Notes: generated by a model not told the origin, from the letters alone. Counted from the first letter of the stretch, positions 15,910 to 25,455 are shown. The stretch: 64,000 nt of DNA from Chloroflexota bacterium (GCA_013112715.1 JABFGB010000027.1:1-64000), one strand, 5' to 3'. Made by a program: numbers and translations.

Positions 15910-16769
15910 TATTGATACGCCGCGATATAGAGGCCCTCGGCATCGCGTAAAATGGCGCTGTCGCCGCTGTTATTCCAAACCGAATTATCCGAACACCAAT
16001 ATACGGCATTATAGGTATCTTGACCGCAGCCGGAATAGAGCCGCAAGGTTTGTTCCGGCGCAATGGTCACCACCCCAAACGTGTAGTTGTTATTGGCGGC
16101 ATCCTCTACCGTGAACCCGTTTAAATCAACTGTTTCCGTGCCCTTGTTCTGAAATTCCACATATTCCCCATTCAATTTTTCATCATCCGGGCCGGGCGGA
16201 TCATAGCTAATAAAGCGAATAATGATGCTGGCCGAGGCGGGTTTCCACATCCCAACCCCAGCGCTTTGGGCCGCTTGCTCAGTCAGCAAAAAGATCCGTT
16301 CATAGCGCACATTCGGCGGCACGGAGTAGGCATTGGCGAACCCCTGTGACAAGATTTCTTGATTTATCAACGCATCCCCCAGCCAAATATAGGCCAAGGT
16401 GCGCCCATATTGGTCGGTGGTTTCTTGGTCATATTCAATCTCGACCCGCTTACCATCTAAGCGATTTTTCAAAAAATGCGAGGCTTCTTCATAAAAAGGC
16501 TCTTCGCGTTCGGGTGTATTAATTCCAATCAGGCGAACCCGCTGCCCATTATCCAAATCCATCGTGTCACCGTCAATTACATCGGTCACGGTGGCGCTGG
16601 TCAAATTGGCGGGTTTCGCAGGATACCCCAAATTTGTATTGTTGTTACTGCTGCTGTTGTTGGAAGACGTGTTTTGTCCACCATTATCGGAAGGGCTTTT
16701 TTCGTCGGAACAGGCCCACACTGTCAATGGCAATAGCAACAAAATTCCCCAAATGAACCAGCGTTTCAT
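15906..16769 (-). CDS. Secreted lipoprotein: thermonuclease domain plus lamin-tail domain
   Basis: The start is placed at the ATG at 16769, which has AGGAGAGG upstream; an upstream frame adds 12 residues without a better site. The N-terminus is a signal peptide with a lipobox-like VWAC, followed by an Asn/Ser-rich tether. Residues about 55-180 form a staphylococcal-nuclease domain with DVIDGDTMDLDNGQ, VRLIGINTPER and QYGRTLAYIWLG, keeping the catalytic Asp, Arg and Glu residues. The C-terminal domain (about 190-288) resembles a lamin-tail domain: IRFISYDPPGP, GEYVEFQNKG, VDLNGFTVED. A likely surface nuclease for extracellular DNA; anchoring is inferred. Confidence 0.87.
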   Translation of the reverse strand: MKRWFIWGILLLLPLTVWACSDEKSPSDNGGQNTSSNNSSSNNNTNLGYPAKPANLTSATVTDVIDGDTMDLDNGQRVRLIGINTPEREEPFYEEASHFLKNRLDGKRVEIEYDQETTDQYGRTLAYIWLGDALINQEILSQGFANAYSVPPNVRYERIFLLTEQAAQSAGVGMWKPASASIIIRFISYDPPGPDDEKLNGEYVEFQNKGTETVDLNGFTVEDAANNNYTFGVVTIAPEQTLRLYSGCGQDTYNAVYWCSDNSVWNNSGDSAILRDAEGLYIAAYQY

Positions 16770-16842
16770 TCCGTGCCTCTCCTGATTTGTGTTACTATAG
16801 GCCAACTGTAGCCGATAATCTCAATTTCTTCCACCAAAACCT

Positions 16843-17631
16843 ATGGACAATAGTTTACGATTTATTCACATTACAGATACCCATATCGGGCCATCGCCGG
16901 ATTATGTGCTGCGTGGCTGCAATACCTACGCCGCCTTAGATGCACTGGTCACGCATCTGAATAATGACCTGCTATTCACGCCAGATTTCATCTTACACAC
17001 CGGTGATGTGACCTACGACCCCGACCCCGCTGCCTATCCATTGGCCCAGAGTCTGCTGTGTCAATTCAAATATCCAGTCTACACAGTACGCGGCAATCAC
17101 GATGACGCGGACGCCATGCGCCAAAACCTGCCCAATTTACCAGCAGGCACAGGTCGCCTCGACTACGATTTTACCGTCCGCGATTTCCATTTCATCGTAC
17201 TGGACGCCTTCGGGCATATCCAACCTGCTGGATATTTGGAGGACTATCAACTGGCATGGCTGGAAAAAACCTGCCAATCTTCGTCTGCGCGTTCATTGGT
17301 CATTGCCCTGCATCACCTCCCGATCCAAACGGGCGTGGGTTGGTATGATGCCGACATGATGATTGAAAATCACGACGCCCTCTTTGCCATTTTGAGCCGT
17401 TTCCAAAAACGTATCCGGGGTCTGTTTTTCGGGCACATCCATCGCGGCAGTACCACTTTGCGCGACGGGATTTTGTGCAGCAGCGCCCCTGCCGTCAGTA
17501 TGCAGTTGCAATCTTGGCCTACCCAGACCGACATCCTTAACGATACCGCTACGCCGCACGGGTTTAATGTCGTCACCTTGACCCATGAGCAAACGTGGAT
17601 TACCCAGCACCATTTTGGGGAGGGGAAATAA
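16843..17631 (+). CDS. Metallophosphoesterase (CpdA-like)
   Basis: The 262-residue protein has all calcineurin-type metal motifs: HITDTHIG near residue 9, DFILHTGDVTYD (about 47-58), VRGNHDDADAM (about 85), a LHHLPIQ segment and GHIHRGS. This is the class III cyclic-nucleotide phosphodiesterase layout, but substrate cannot be read from sequence; phospholipid, cAMP and nucleotide substrates all occur in the family. No signal peptide is seen, so it is probably cytoplasmic. It opens a three-gene operon: the next gene begins 1 base after its stop. Confidence 0.87.
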   Translation: MDNSLRFIHITDTHIGPSPDYVLRGCNTYAALDALVTHLNNDLLFTPDFILHTGDVTYDPDPAAYPLAQSLLCQFKYPVYTVRGNHDDADAMRQNLPNLPAGTGRLDYDFTVRDFHFIVLDAFGHIQPAGYLEDYQLAWLEKTCQSSSARSLVIALHHLPIQTGVGWYDADMMIENHDALFAILSRFQKRIRGLFFGHIHRGSTTLRDGILCSSAPAVSMQLQSWPTQTDILNDTATPHGFNVVTLTHEQTWITQHHFGEGK

Positions 17632-17632
17632 A

Positions 17633-18379
17633 ATGCCGCTGGCAGATACCCATTCGGTGCGCTTCCCCTGTGGCGATTATTCACTGGTGGGCATTTATTA
17701 CACCGCCGAAACCAGCACCCCCGCGCCGTTTGCCTTGTTATTACATGGCCTCCCCGGTGCGGAGAAAAACCACGACCTTGCCCAATTTCTACGTTCCAAA
17801 GGCTGGCACGTCTTGGTACTGCATTTTTCCGGAACATGGGGCAGCGGTGGGCTTTTCAGTTTTGAGGGTCAAATCGCCGATACCTGCGCCGCACTCGATT
17901 TTGCCCTATCGCCGGATGCGCCTGTCTCGATAGACCCACAAAAAGTTGTCGTTATCGGTTACAGCATGGGCAGTCGGGCCGCTCTGTTCGCCACCGCCCA
18001 AGATAGCCGGATTGAGCGGGTGGTGTCCATCGCCGGGTTTAGTGATTTCACTGAATCTATGCTGTCCCGTGAATTTCTGGACGCAGCAGCGCCATTCCTA
18101 TTGGGAGTGACGCCCTCCACATTAGGCATACAATTTTTAGGCTTGGGTGAGGGGCCACAGCCAACCGATGTCGTGCGCCAAATTGCCCCCCGTTCGGTCT
18201 TGATTGTCCACAGCCCTGAAGATGAAATGGTGCCGTTTTATCATGCCGATAATTTCAGCAGCGTTTCGAGTGGGCATGTGGTACGGGCCACCATTCAAGG
18301 CGCAGCCCATATTTATGCCCAGCATCGGTCTGAGCTTATCGAAACGGTCTGGGAATTTTTAAAGGATTGGTCAACATGA
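17633..18379 (+). CDS. Alpha/beta hydrolase
   Basis: The start chosen is the ATG at 17633, with GGGGAGGGG just upstream, although the frame opens 16 codons earlier inside the previous gene. The 248-residue protein has a LLLHGLPGAEKN oxyanion region, a nucleophile elbow GYSMGS (Ser about residue 113), SPEDEMVPF with the acid residue, and a final histidine in GAAHIYAQH. It resembles small serine esterases or dienelactone hydrolases. Substrate is unknown. It is coupled to the phosphoesterase before it and overlaps the next gene by ATGA. Confidence 0.85.
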   Translation: MPLADTHSVRFPCGDYSLVGIYYTAETSTPAPFALLLHGLPGAEKNHDLAQFLRSKGWHVLVLHFSGTWGSGGLFSFEGQIADTCAALDFALSPDAPVSIDPQKVVVIGYSMGSRAALFATAQDSRIERVVSIAGFSDFTESMLSREFLDAAAPFLLGVTPSTLGIQFLGLGEGPQPTDVVRQIAPRSVLIVHSPEDEMVPFYHADNFSSVSSGHVVRATIQGAAHIYAQHRSELIETVWEFLKDWST

Positions 18380-19323
18380 AATGGGGCTTACAAACCTCCC
18401 CCCAGCACGTCAGCTATGGTGAATTATTGCAGGTCTGGCAGCGGGCCGATGCGTTGGGTTATGACTCGGCGTGGCTGTTCGATCATTTCATGCCCATTTT
18501 CAGCGATCCGACTGGCCCATGTTTTGAAGGTTGGACACTGCTGACGGCCCTCGGTGTCCAAACCCAACGCATTCATGTAGGGTTGCTGGTCACCAGCATG
18601 GTCTATCGTAACCCCGGCCTCCTCGCCAACATCGGCGCGACATTGGATATTGTCACCGGGGGTCGTCTGGAAATGGGGCTTGGGGCAGGCTGGTTTGAGC
18701 AAGAAGCCCGCGCTTATGGCATGGAATTTCTACCCACCAGCGAACGGCTCAAACAACTTGATGAAGGCGTGCAGGTCATCAAATCCCTCTGGGCCAACTC
18801 GGTCAGTAATTTTCAGGGCCGCTATTATCAACTCAATGAGGCCCGCTGCGAACCCAAACCCGTTCAACTGCCCCATCCCCCCATCTGGATTGGCGGTCAG
18901 GGCGAAAAAGTCACCTTGCGGATTGTGGCCCAACAAGCGGACGGTTGGGATATGGATATGTTCCCACTGGATGAATACCGTCGCAAACTCGACATTCTTG
19001 CCGAGCATTGCCACAAAGCCGGACGCGCTCCCGAATCCGTCCGCAAAATGATTCATTTCCCCGGCATCATCAGCGACGACGAAAAATCCATGCAGATACG
19101 CGCCGAAGCAATGGCCCGCAGTTGGAACACTGATCTTGATGGATTACGCCAACGCGCCCTCATTGGCACGCCGGAGCAAGCCGCCGAACACCTCTCAAAA
19201 TTTGTGGAATTGGGTGTGGAACATTTCGTTCTGAGCGTCGCACCACCCTACGATATGCGAATGGTAGAGCTATTTATTGAGGATGTCGCCCCGCGTGTCG
19301 CAAGAGCATCAAATATGTTTTAA
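18376..19323 (+). CDS. LLM-class (luciferase-like) flavin-dependent oxidoreductase
   Basis: The start is taken at the ATG overlapping the previous stop as ATGA, rather than the TTG three codons earlier. The 315-residue TIM-barrel protein has GYDSAWLFDHFMP, VGLLVTSMVYRNPGLLA, GGRLEMGLGAGWFEQEARAYG and PPIWIGGQGEKVTLRIVA, typical of F420-dependent or FMN-dependent bacterial luciferase-like monooxygenases. Many Chloroflexota make F420, so that cofactor is plausible but not shown. Coupling with a hydrolase and phosphoesterase suggests a small catabolic or detoxifying unit; the substrate is unknown. Confidence 0.9.
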   Translation: MKWGLQTSPQHVSYGELLQVWQRADALGYDSAWLFDHFMPIFSDPTGPCFEGWTLLTALGVQTQRIHVGLLVTSMVYRNPGLLANIGATLDIVTGGRLEMGLGAGWFEQEARAYGMEFLPTSERLKQLDEGVQVIKSLWANSVSNFQGRYYQLNEARCEPKPVQLPHPPIWIGGQGEKVTLRIVAQQADGWDMDMFPLDEYRRKLDILAEHCHKAGRAPESVRKMIHFPGIISDDEKSMQIRAEAMARSWNTDLDGLRQRALIGTPEQAAEHLSKFVELGVEHFVLSVAPPYDMRMVELFIEDVAPRVARASNMF

Positions 19324-19355
19324 ACTATCATTTAAATCAATAAGGATTCTCATCT

Positions 19356-19628
19356 ATGGATGATGGTATTGGTTTTAGATGTATAGTTTTCCTAATGGGG
19401 CTTGGATCGCTATACAATTGGTATGCCCTCAGGCATAATCTCTTTAAAAAAAGCAGCCATCTAACACCACGAAAGCGACAAATCTTAAGTTATATCAGTC
19501 AAGTCGTGGGGTTACTTTTTATAATTTCAGCTTTGATGCCAATTACAGTCATCGCAGTCATTCTTTGGATTATTGGCGTAATTGGTCTGTTTACGTTTTT
19601 TATGGCCTATTTTTTTCTACTGCCATAA
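19356..19628 (+). CDS. Small membrane protein, unknown
   Basis: The 90-residue protein has an N-terminal hydrophobic helix (GFRCIVFLMGLGSLY), a basic loop (LTPRKRQ) and a long hydrophobic C-terminal half (about 46-90) that should form two helices. Three membrane passes are likely. No family is recognised. AAGGATTC lies before the ATG. It stands alone between the oxidoreductase and a Cys-containing unknown gene, and its bases are AT-rich compared with both. Confidence 0.55.
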   Translation: MDDGIGFRCIVFLMGLGSLYNWYALRHNLFKKSSHLTPRKRQILSYISQVVGLLFIISALMPITVIAVILWIIGVIGLFTFFMAYFFLLP

Positions 19629-19662
19629 ATAATTAATTGCAATCAAGGATAAGGTTTAACTG

Positions 19663-20472
19663 ATGGGTGTAGATACCGCCATTAATTTCCCCTGCCTCCC
19701 CAAAGACCATCTCACCACCGAAGGCATTATCGAGCGCCTCAAGGGTCGTGACCGCGCCCAAAAAATTGTCCAATATTATCGGGAACAAGGCGACCATCGG
19801 CCTGAAAGTGAAATCGGCTTCGAGATGACCCGTCGCGCTTCCGATGGCACCGAAACCACCGAACTTGTGACCGCTGATGTTTTGCTGAATGCCGCCGCCG
19901 AATTAGATAGCCTCACTCAATACTGTGTTGGCTGCCCCGCCAATCGCACGGGCAAGGCCTTTGGCTGCATCGGTTATATCAATTACCCCATCTCGCAGCA
20001 GGCCGAATGGTGGATGCTCAAACAGCTTCCCGGCCCAGAATATCCCGTCCTATTTTTGATGCTGCAAAAGGGCATCCATGAATTTGGTTATACCGGGGAA
20101 ACGGCACGCGAATTACGCAATCAAGTCGGCGTCTTTTTTGAATCGGCAGATACCTTTGGACGGCAGTTTCCCGAATTCACTGCCACCACCGATTCACTTT
20201 TTGAGATGACCTTTATGCTTGGCCCCATTCAACCCGGCCATGCCGCCATGCTGTTATTATTTTACGGGGCGATTTCACGCGACGGCCTTGACCCCGCCAC
20301 GATTATGGCCCTGTCTAGCAACCCCGATGCCCGTGAGAGCCTTTTGGAGCAGCACCCCTTCCAGATGCAAATCGGTCAAGGGGACGATCATTCCATCCGC
20401 GACATCAAGCTATTTTTGCAAAGCCTCTATCTGGCCTATCGTTTAAATGTAGCTTTGCTGCTAGATGTATAG
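19663..20472 (+). CDS. Conserved-looking unknown protein with a Cys cluster
   Basis: The 269-residue protein is not recognised. It has a YCVGCPANRTGKAFGC stretch (about residues 87-102) with three cysteines spaced like a metal or iron-sulfur site, followed by GYINYPISQQAEWW. The rest appears helical, with a MLGPIQPGHAAMLLLF segment and a final hydrophobic tail. No signal peptide is visible. Codon use matches the surrounding core genes, so it looks native rather than recently acquired. I assign no function. Confidence 0.6.
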   Translation: MGVDTAINFPCLPKDHLTTEGIIERLKGRDRAQKIVQYYREQGDHRPESEIGFEMTRRASDGTETTELVTADVLLNAAAELDSLTQYCVGCPANRTGKAFGCIGYINYPISQQAEWWMLKQLPGPEYPVLFLMLQKGIHEFGYTGETARELRNQVGVFFESADTFGRQFPEFTATTDSLFEMTFMLGPIQPGHAAMLLLFYGAISRDGLDPATIMALSSNPDARESLLEQHPFQMQIGQGDDHSIRDIKLFLQSLYLAYRLNVALLLDV

Positions 20473-20487
20473 GTAAGCATTCGAGAT

Positions 20488-21273
20488 TTAATTACCGGAT
20501 TTTTTCAATTGAGGTGGGCATACCCAACCATAGGGCATTCTCAATCCCGCCTCTTGAAACTTCACCCACGTTGCACTCTTGGAAAATTCTGCTATCCATT
20601 GTTTTTGAAAACTCATGGGCGGGGTAATGAAACCTCTTTTTTGATCTCTCTGATGGATATCCTCAGTCAGTTGCTTGCGGATAAGGTGTGCTTCTTCAAA
20701 TAAATCATCGAAAAGTTTCCGCTTTTCCTCCCACGTCTCAAGTCCTTGCCACATATTGGAGCGGAGAACTACTCTGGAATATTCTTCTTGATAACTGGCC
20801 CCCTCAAACAACCCAATGATGACACTTCGCACATGAGTAGTAAACGCAATACTTACGAGTGTAGGGCGAATATCTTCTTCCATATAATGATATACAGGCG
20901 GGTCTTCTTCACCGTTGAGTTCCACAAGCAGTAGTTGCTCACCTAGTCTTGATGAAAATGCGAGTACCGCGTCTTTATGCTCCCATTGGATTTTTTCGTA
21001 AGAAAGCAATGCGTTGACTATTTCTTGTGTTTCCCGCAAATCTCTAATCGAATAATCGGCATCGTAGTCATACCAAATAGGTCTTTCGCCAAAATGTTGA
21101 TACCAAGCCTTGAGTGCTAATGGCATCGGCTTACCCAGATCAGTTTCCGTTCGCCTTATCGTTTCAGGGGTACAGCCACGCACTGCTCCTCCCTTTCCCA
21201 AAGCGGTACCCCCGATGAAGAACTGAATCTGCCGCATAAACAGATTATATTTATTGATATTCAAGAACCCCAT
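20488..21273 (-). CDS. SMI1/KNR4 (SUKH)-like protein
   Basis: The 261-residue protein has a segment GCTPETIRRTETDLGKPMPLALKAWYQHFGERP that resembles the opening of SUKH/SMI1-KNR4 domains (an LP.....Y..hG pattern), followed by RDLRETQEIV and an LLLVELNGEEDPPVYHY stretch. SUKH proteins often act as immunity proteins to polymorphic toxins, but no toxin gene lies beside this one. The assignment is by eye and tentative. The gene is AT-rich relative to neighbours and stands alone, convergent with 19663-20472. Confidence 0.5.
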   Translation of the reverse strand: MGFLNINKYNLFMRQIQFFIGGTALGKGGAVRGCTPETIRRTETDLGKPMPLALKAWYQHFGERPIWYDYDADYSIRDLRETQEIVNALLSYEKIQWEHKDAVLAFSSRLGEQLLLVELNGEEDPPVYHYMEEDIRPTLVSIAFTTHVRSVIIGLFEGASYQEEYSRVVLRSNMWQGLETWEEKRKLFDDLFEEAHLIRKQLTEDIHQRDQKRGFITPPMSFQKQWIAEFSKSATWVKFQEAGLRMPYGWVCPPQLKKSGN

Positions 21274-21440
21274 GCTTGCCCCCTCTATCGTTCAAAATAT
21301 TCGATTTCCAGACCCCATCGTTTAGGTATCGCTCTGCTGATAAATGTATGACAAACCGAATACCATAGGCCAATCATAGGGAACCAACCATCCATCATGC
21401 CAGTCTTTAGAAAATAACGCTACGATTGGAGGGAACCCCT

Positions 21441-22595
21441 ATGAATAAGAAACTTTTCTTGCTGATTTTCCTTTTTACGCTCCTAATGCCATCTTTATCA
21501 GCCCGTGCCACTGAGGAAACCCCTGCGCTTTTAATATCCCAAGCATGGCGCGAAGGCGGTCATTCCGACCTGTGGTGGTGGAAAGATAATCAGGCCGTCG
21601 AGTTTGATGGCTGTCAAGGCGATGTGGTGGAATCCGCCATGCAGCTTTCGCCTACCCAGCGGGTAGTGGCCTATCTCGCAACCGCCCAAATTTGGATTGA
21701 TAATCTTGAAGAAGGCTGGGCAGGCAGCGGGGCAGATTTTCCCAATGATGTGCTTCTGTGTGATTTAAATACTGGCGAGATAACACGCATTGCGGGTCAA
21801 CCCGAAAACGCGACGGTGAGTGAGGATGAGCAGTGGTATTATATCAGCCATTCTGAACCCATATGGTCACCTGATGGCACGCGGGTGGCATGGTCTGAAT
21901 ATATAAGTGATACGGGGCTGTTACGATTAATGGCCTATAATCTCGCAACTGGCGAAACTGAAACACTGGTCAGCGATTTAAATCCCCAAGGTTTCGGCGA
22001 TATATCCATGATTCGGCGGGTGTTCTGGTCAGATGTAGGAATTGGCGTGGAAAACTTCACTGGATTTGAGGTGTACAACGATGTGACAGGTGAACTCCTC
22101 AACACCGTTATATTTCCCAAGTATTCCAACTTTCAATTTTGGATTACCTATCAATCCAAAACGTATATCGCCTATTACGATGCCACAGCGGTATGGTACC
22201 TCATAGACCCATTGACCGGGGATGACCAATTGATGCCCGGCCTGCCGGAGTTATATAACCCGGCCAATCCAGATGGGCTGGTAGTTCGATATGATGTGCA
22301 TATTAACCCACCACCGAATGACATAACACCACCATTTCCACAGCCCCGCTGGTCAGTGATAGATGGCAGCAATGTCATTCCACTGGAAGGCGACAATGGA
22401 ATGCAAACTTTTAACCATCGGGTCGCCATTTCACCGGATGGGCAAAGTGTTGCCTACGTCACTGAAGACCAATTGTGGCTGTGGCACGCGGGCGAAAGTC
22501 AGTTGGCGAAGGGTATGGAAGATTTTGTCCTCGACAGCCCATATGAGTGCCTCGTCTGGACGCCGCTGGCATGGAGGGTAGGCGTGACGGAATAA
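21441..22595 (+). CDS. Secreted beta-propeller (TolB/WD40-like) protein
   Basis: The start is the ATG at 21441 behind GGAGGG. A signal peptide (KKLFLLIFLFTLLMPSLSARA) is followed by repeated beta-propeller units with the SPDGTRVAWSEY and SPDGQSVAYVTED type of PD40/TolB motif and VLLCDLNTGEITRIAG strands. The 384-residue product is probably exported and may report or bind ligands; no catalytic site is visible. Transcription ends at the hairpin at 22597-22627, shared with the convergent ABC transporter. Confidence 0.75.
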   Translation: MNKKLFLLIFLFTLLMPSLSARATEETPALLISQAWREGGHSDLWWWKDNQAVEFDGCQGDVVESAMQLSPTQRVVAYLATAQIWIDNLEEGWAGSGADFPNDVLLCDLNTGEITRIAGQPENATVSEDEQWYYISHSEPIWSPDGTRVAWSEYISDTGLLRLMAYNLATGETETLVSDLNPQGFGDISMIRRVFWSDVGIGVENFTGFEVYNDVTGELLNTVIFPKYSNFQFWITYQSKTYIAYYDATAVWYLIDPLTGDDQLMPGLPELYNPANPDGLVVRYDVHINPPPNDITPPFPQPRWSVIDGSNVIPLEGDNGMQTFNHRVAISPDGQSVAYVTEDQLWLWHAGESQLAKGMEDFVLDSPYECLVWTPLAWRVGVTE

Positions 22596-22596
22596 A

Positions 22597-22627
22597 AAAC
22601 CCTCAAAAGTTGGCCTTCTGAGGGTTT
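22597..22627 (+). terminator. Bidirectional terminator between the propeller and ABC genes
   Basis: AAACCCTCA (22597-22605) pairs with TGAGGGTTT (22619-22627) over 9 bp. An A run precedes and a short T run closes the stem, so it can serve both convergent genes. Confidence 0.8.
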
Positions 22628-22650
22628 GAAATTGGCAAGGGCGGGAACAC

Positions 22651-24612
22651 TTAATCAGCGCTTACCGCTTCGGTTTCAATTTCCGGCGCGTATTCCCGAT
22701 TAAACTGGGTGTGATAAAGTTCGGTATACAACCCGCCCTTTGCCAGCAGTTCGGCATGTGTACCGCGCTCAACCACCTGCCCGCGATTCATCACCAGAAT
22801 TAGATCGGCTTTCAAAATCGTGCTGAGGCGGTGAGCAATCACCACGCTGGTACGCCCCTGCATGACTTTTTCCAGCGCGGCCTGAATCAGCGCCTCCGAC
22901 TGCGAATCGAGATGCGAGGTCGCTTCATCCAGCACCAGAATGCGTGGGTTCTTTAGCAGTACCCGTGCGATGGCGATCCGTTGTTTTTCGCCCCCACTGA
23001 GCCGATAGCCGCGTTCCCCCGCCACCGTTTCATAGCCCTCTGGCAGCGCCGCAATAAAGTCATGGATATTGGCCGCCCGACACGCCGCCTCAATTTCGGC
23101 TTGGGTGGCATCCGGCTTGGCATACAGCAGATTCATCCGCAGCGTATCATGGAAAAGATAGGTTTCCTGTGTCACCATTCCAATCTGCTCACTCAGCGAT
23201 TTGAGGGTCACATCCCGTAAATCATGCCCATCAATCAAAATCCGGCCTTCGGTGGGGTCATACAGTCGCGGCAGCAGATAGGTAATCGTCGTCTTGCCAG
23301 CCCCGCTAGGCCCAACCAGAGCCACCAACTGCCCCGGCTGAATCTCAAAACTCACCCCATCCAATGCCCATGTGCGAGCCTGCGATTTTTCGGCGGATTC
23401 AGAATTGCCATTTTCAGTAGCCCCATTACCATTCGCGGCGGATTTGGGTTTACTCGTGTCATCATCCGACAGCACTTTTTTGACACTTTCCATGCCGTGC
23501 CGTTCGACTTCCGACAAAAAGCCTACCGTCCCCGCATCGTCATAATCAAAGCTGACCTTCTCAAATGTGACTGCCCCTTGAACATCCTTTAGGGCCACCG
23601 CGTCCGGTTTCTCGGCGACTTCCAACGGCATATCCAGCACTTCAAATACCCGCTCAAAACTAATCATGGAGGTTACAAAATCCACCGGAGCATTCACCAA
23701 TGCCTGCAAGGGGCCATACAATTGGCTGAGTAGCGCCGCAAACGCCACAATCGTTCCAATCGAGAACGACCCATCCAACACCAGCCGTCCGCCGATATAG
23801 TAAACAATCGCCGTACCTGCTGCCCCGATGAGGCCGAGGAAAGCAAAGAACATACTCCCACTGACGGCCTGCTTAACCCCGGCATCACGCACTCCAGCAG
23901 CCCGTTTGCGGAAACGCTGATCTTCGTCGTCCGCCCGGCCAAACAACTTGACCAGCATCGCCCCGCTGATATTAAGCGTTTCATTCATCAGCGCGTTCAT
24001 TTTGGCGTTTTCGCTCATCTGCTCTTTGGTAATCTTGCGGAGAACCGGGGTCATGCGCCGTGCCGGGATGATAAACAGCGGCACAACCATCAAGCCCAAC
24101 AGCGTCAGCCGCCATTCCAATGCCAGCATCACAATCAAGGTCGCTACCACCATCGTCGTGTTGGTCACAATACTGACCAAAGTCGTATTAACCGCCCGCT
24201 GTGCGCCCACCACGTCATTATTCAGACGGCTCATCAATTCGCCCGTCTTGGTATTGGTGAAAAATCGCAGCGACATCCGTTGCAGATGATTAAACAGGCC
24301 CGCGCGTAGGTCAAAAATCAACCCTTCACCGATACTGGCATTGAGCCAGCGTTGAATCACCAATACCGTCGCATTCAGGAGTGGCACAATCATCAACAGT
24401 GCCGCCAGCACCGTCAGCAAATTCACATCTTCATTCGGCAGGGCATTGTCAATCAATTCCCGCAAAATCAGCGGCGACACCAACCCCAACCCCGATGAAA
24501 TCAAAATCGTGACCAGCATCCCTAAAATTTGCCTACGATAGGGACGGGCATAGCTGAATACCCGTTTCAGCAAGGGCCATGTCAATTTTTCGGGTTTTGA
24601 CCCGTCTGACAT
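22651..24612 (-). CDS. ABC transporter, fused membrane and ATPase domains (MsbA/MDR-like)
   Basis: The start is placed at the ATG at 24612 (MSDGSKPEKLTW), which has GGAG 11 bases upstream; the frame opens 24 codons earlier. Six membrane helices (about residues 25-300) precede an ATPase domain with Walker A GPSGAGKTT, signature LSGGEKQR and Walker B ILVLDEATSHLD. This is a homodimeric exporter half-transporter for lipids or drugs. Between the first NBD strand (VTFEKVSFDYDD) and the A-loop/Walker A region lies an unusual insertion of about 60 residues, rich in Ser, Asn and Gly, before TWALDGVSFEI resumes the domain. Substrate is unknown. Confidence 0.93.
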   Translation of the reverse strand: MSDGSKPEKLTWPLLKRVFSYARPYRRQILGMLVTILISSGLGLVSPLILRELIDNALPNEDVNLLTVLAALLMIVPLLNATVLVIQRWLNASIGEGLIFDLRAGLFNHLQRMSLRFFTNTKTGELMSRLNNDVVGAQRAVNTTLVSIVTNTTMVVATLIVMLALEWRLTLLGLMVVPLFIIPARRMTPVLRKITKEQMSENAKMNALMNETLNISGAMLVKLFGRADDEDQRFRKRAAGVRDAGVKQAVSGSMFFAFLGLIGAAGTAIVYYIGGRLVLDGSFSIGTIVAFAALLSQLYGPLQALVNAPVDFVTSMISFERVFEVLDMPLEVAEKPDAVALKDVQGAVTFEKVSFDYDDAGTVGFLSEVERHGMESVKKVLSDDDTSKPKSAANGNGATENGNSESAEKSQARTWALDGVSFEIQPGQLVALVGPSGAGKTTITYLLPRLYDPTEGRILIDGHDLRDVTLKSLSEQIGMVTQETYLFHDTLRMNLLYAKPDATQAEIEAACRAANIHDFIAALPEGYETVAGERGYRLSGGEKQRIAIARVLLKNPRILVLDEATSHLDSQSEALIQAALEKVMQGRTSVVIAHRLSTILKADLILVMNRGQVVERGTHAELLAKGGLYTELYHTQFNREYAPEIETEAVSAD

Positions 24613-24831
24613 GTAAAGCAATCTCCACCAACCCGCATCATGAAACCCCATGTGCAGCATTCCCCCATTCTTATTGACCAACAATCAAGTAGAACTATTG
24701 TACAACCTACTCGCCAGAGAATCACCTAGACAAAGGGGCAGGATTTCCCCATTTTTAAGGGGGGCGGGATGGCTAATATCTATGGTAAGATGCAGTAGAT
24801 TATTGGTGCTATCAAACAGGGTGATCCTCTT

Positions 24832-25455
24832 ATGCCAAACGCCTCGCGCAGTCAGATCGAAAGCCGAGTGATTATCTTGGCACTCACCATTTTTCTCCTC
24901 AGCATGATCCTCTATACGTTGCTGCCCGTCCTCACCAATGTGGATGTCCCCTTCCCACCAAATGCCGTCCTGATTGTTTTTGCCGGAATTTTGCTGATGC
25001 TCTATTTCTTCTGGCTCAAAGTAGAAGTGGCATTGGTCACAGGCTGTCTGCTGCTGGCGATGTCGTTGGGGTCGGCCCTTTCGCGGCAGGAAAACTTGGT
25101 TAGGATGTATAACGATTACACCAATGAAGCCACCGACATCGCATGGCCCATTATCCCAGTGATTATCGGCCTCGCCTTTTTTGTCATCCATCTGGTCAAA
25201 TTGCAACACCATGACAAAATTATCCGCCACCTTGATCCCGACAGTTGGGCTTTAGCGCCATCAGTAGTCATTGTATTTGGCTCATTTTTCCTGCTGGTCG
25301 AATCATTCTTGACGGAATGGGCACAGCAGGGGGCAGTCTTGACGGTATTGATTATTGTGATTGACAGCATCTTGATCGTGCGTGAAATGAAATCCATCCG
25401 GGCCAGTGTGCTGTCGGAATCAGGCACTCAAGCAAAAGTCGGTTCCAAGAAATAA
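24832..25455 (+). CDS. Multi-pass membrane protein, unknown
   Basis: The 207-residue protein has about six hydrophobic helices, including ILALTIFLLSMILYTLL, AVLIVFAGILLMLYFF and VLTVLIIVIDSILIV, separated by short loops. It is divergent from the ABC gene across about 220 bases. No family is recognised, and no charged motif suggests transport or catalysis. The upstream gap includes a TCCCC...GGGG hairpin at about 24747-24765. Confidence 0.6.
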   Translation: MPNASRSQIESRVIILALTIFLLSMILYTLLPVLTNVDVPFPPNAVLIVFAGILLMLYFFWLKVEVALVTGCLLLAMSLGSALSRQENLVRMYNDYTNEATDIAWPIIPVIIGLAFFVIHLVKLQHHDKIIRHLDPDSWALAPSVVIVFGSFFLLVESFLTEWAQQGAVLTVLIIVIDSILIVREMKSIRASVLSESGTQAKVGSKK

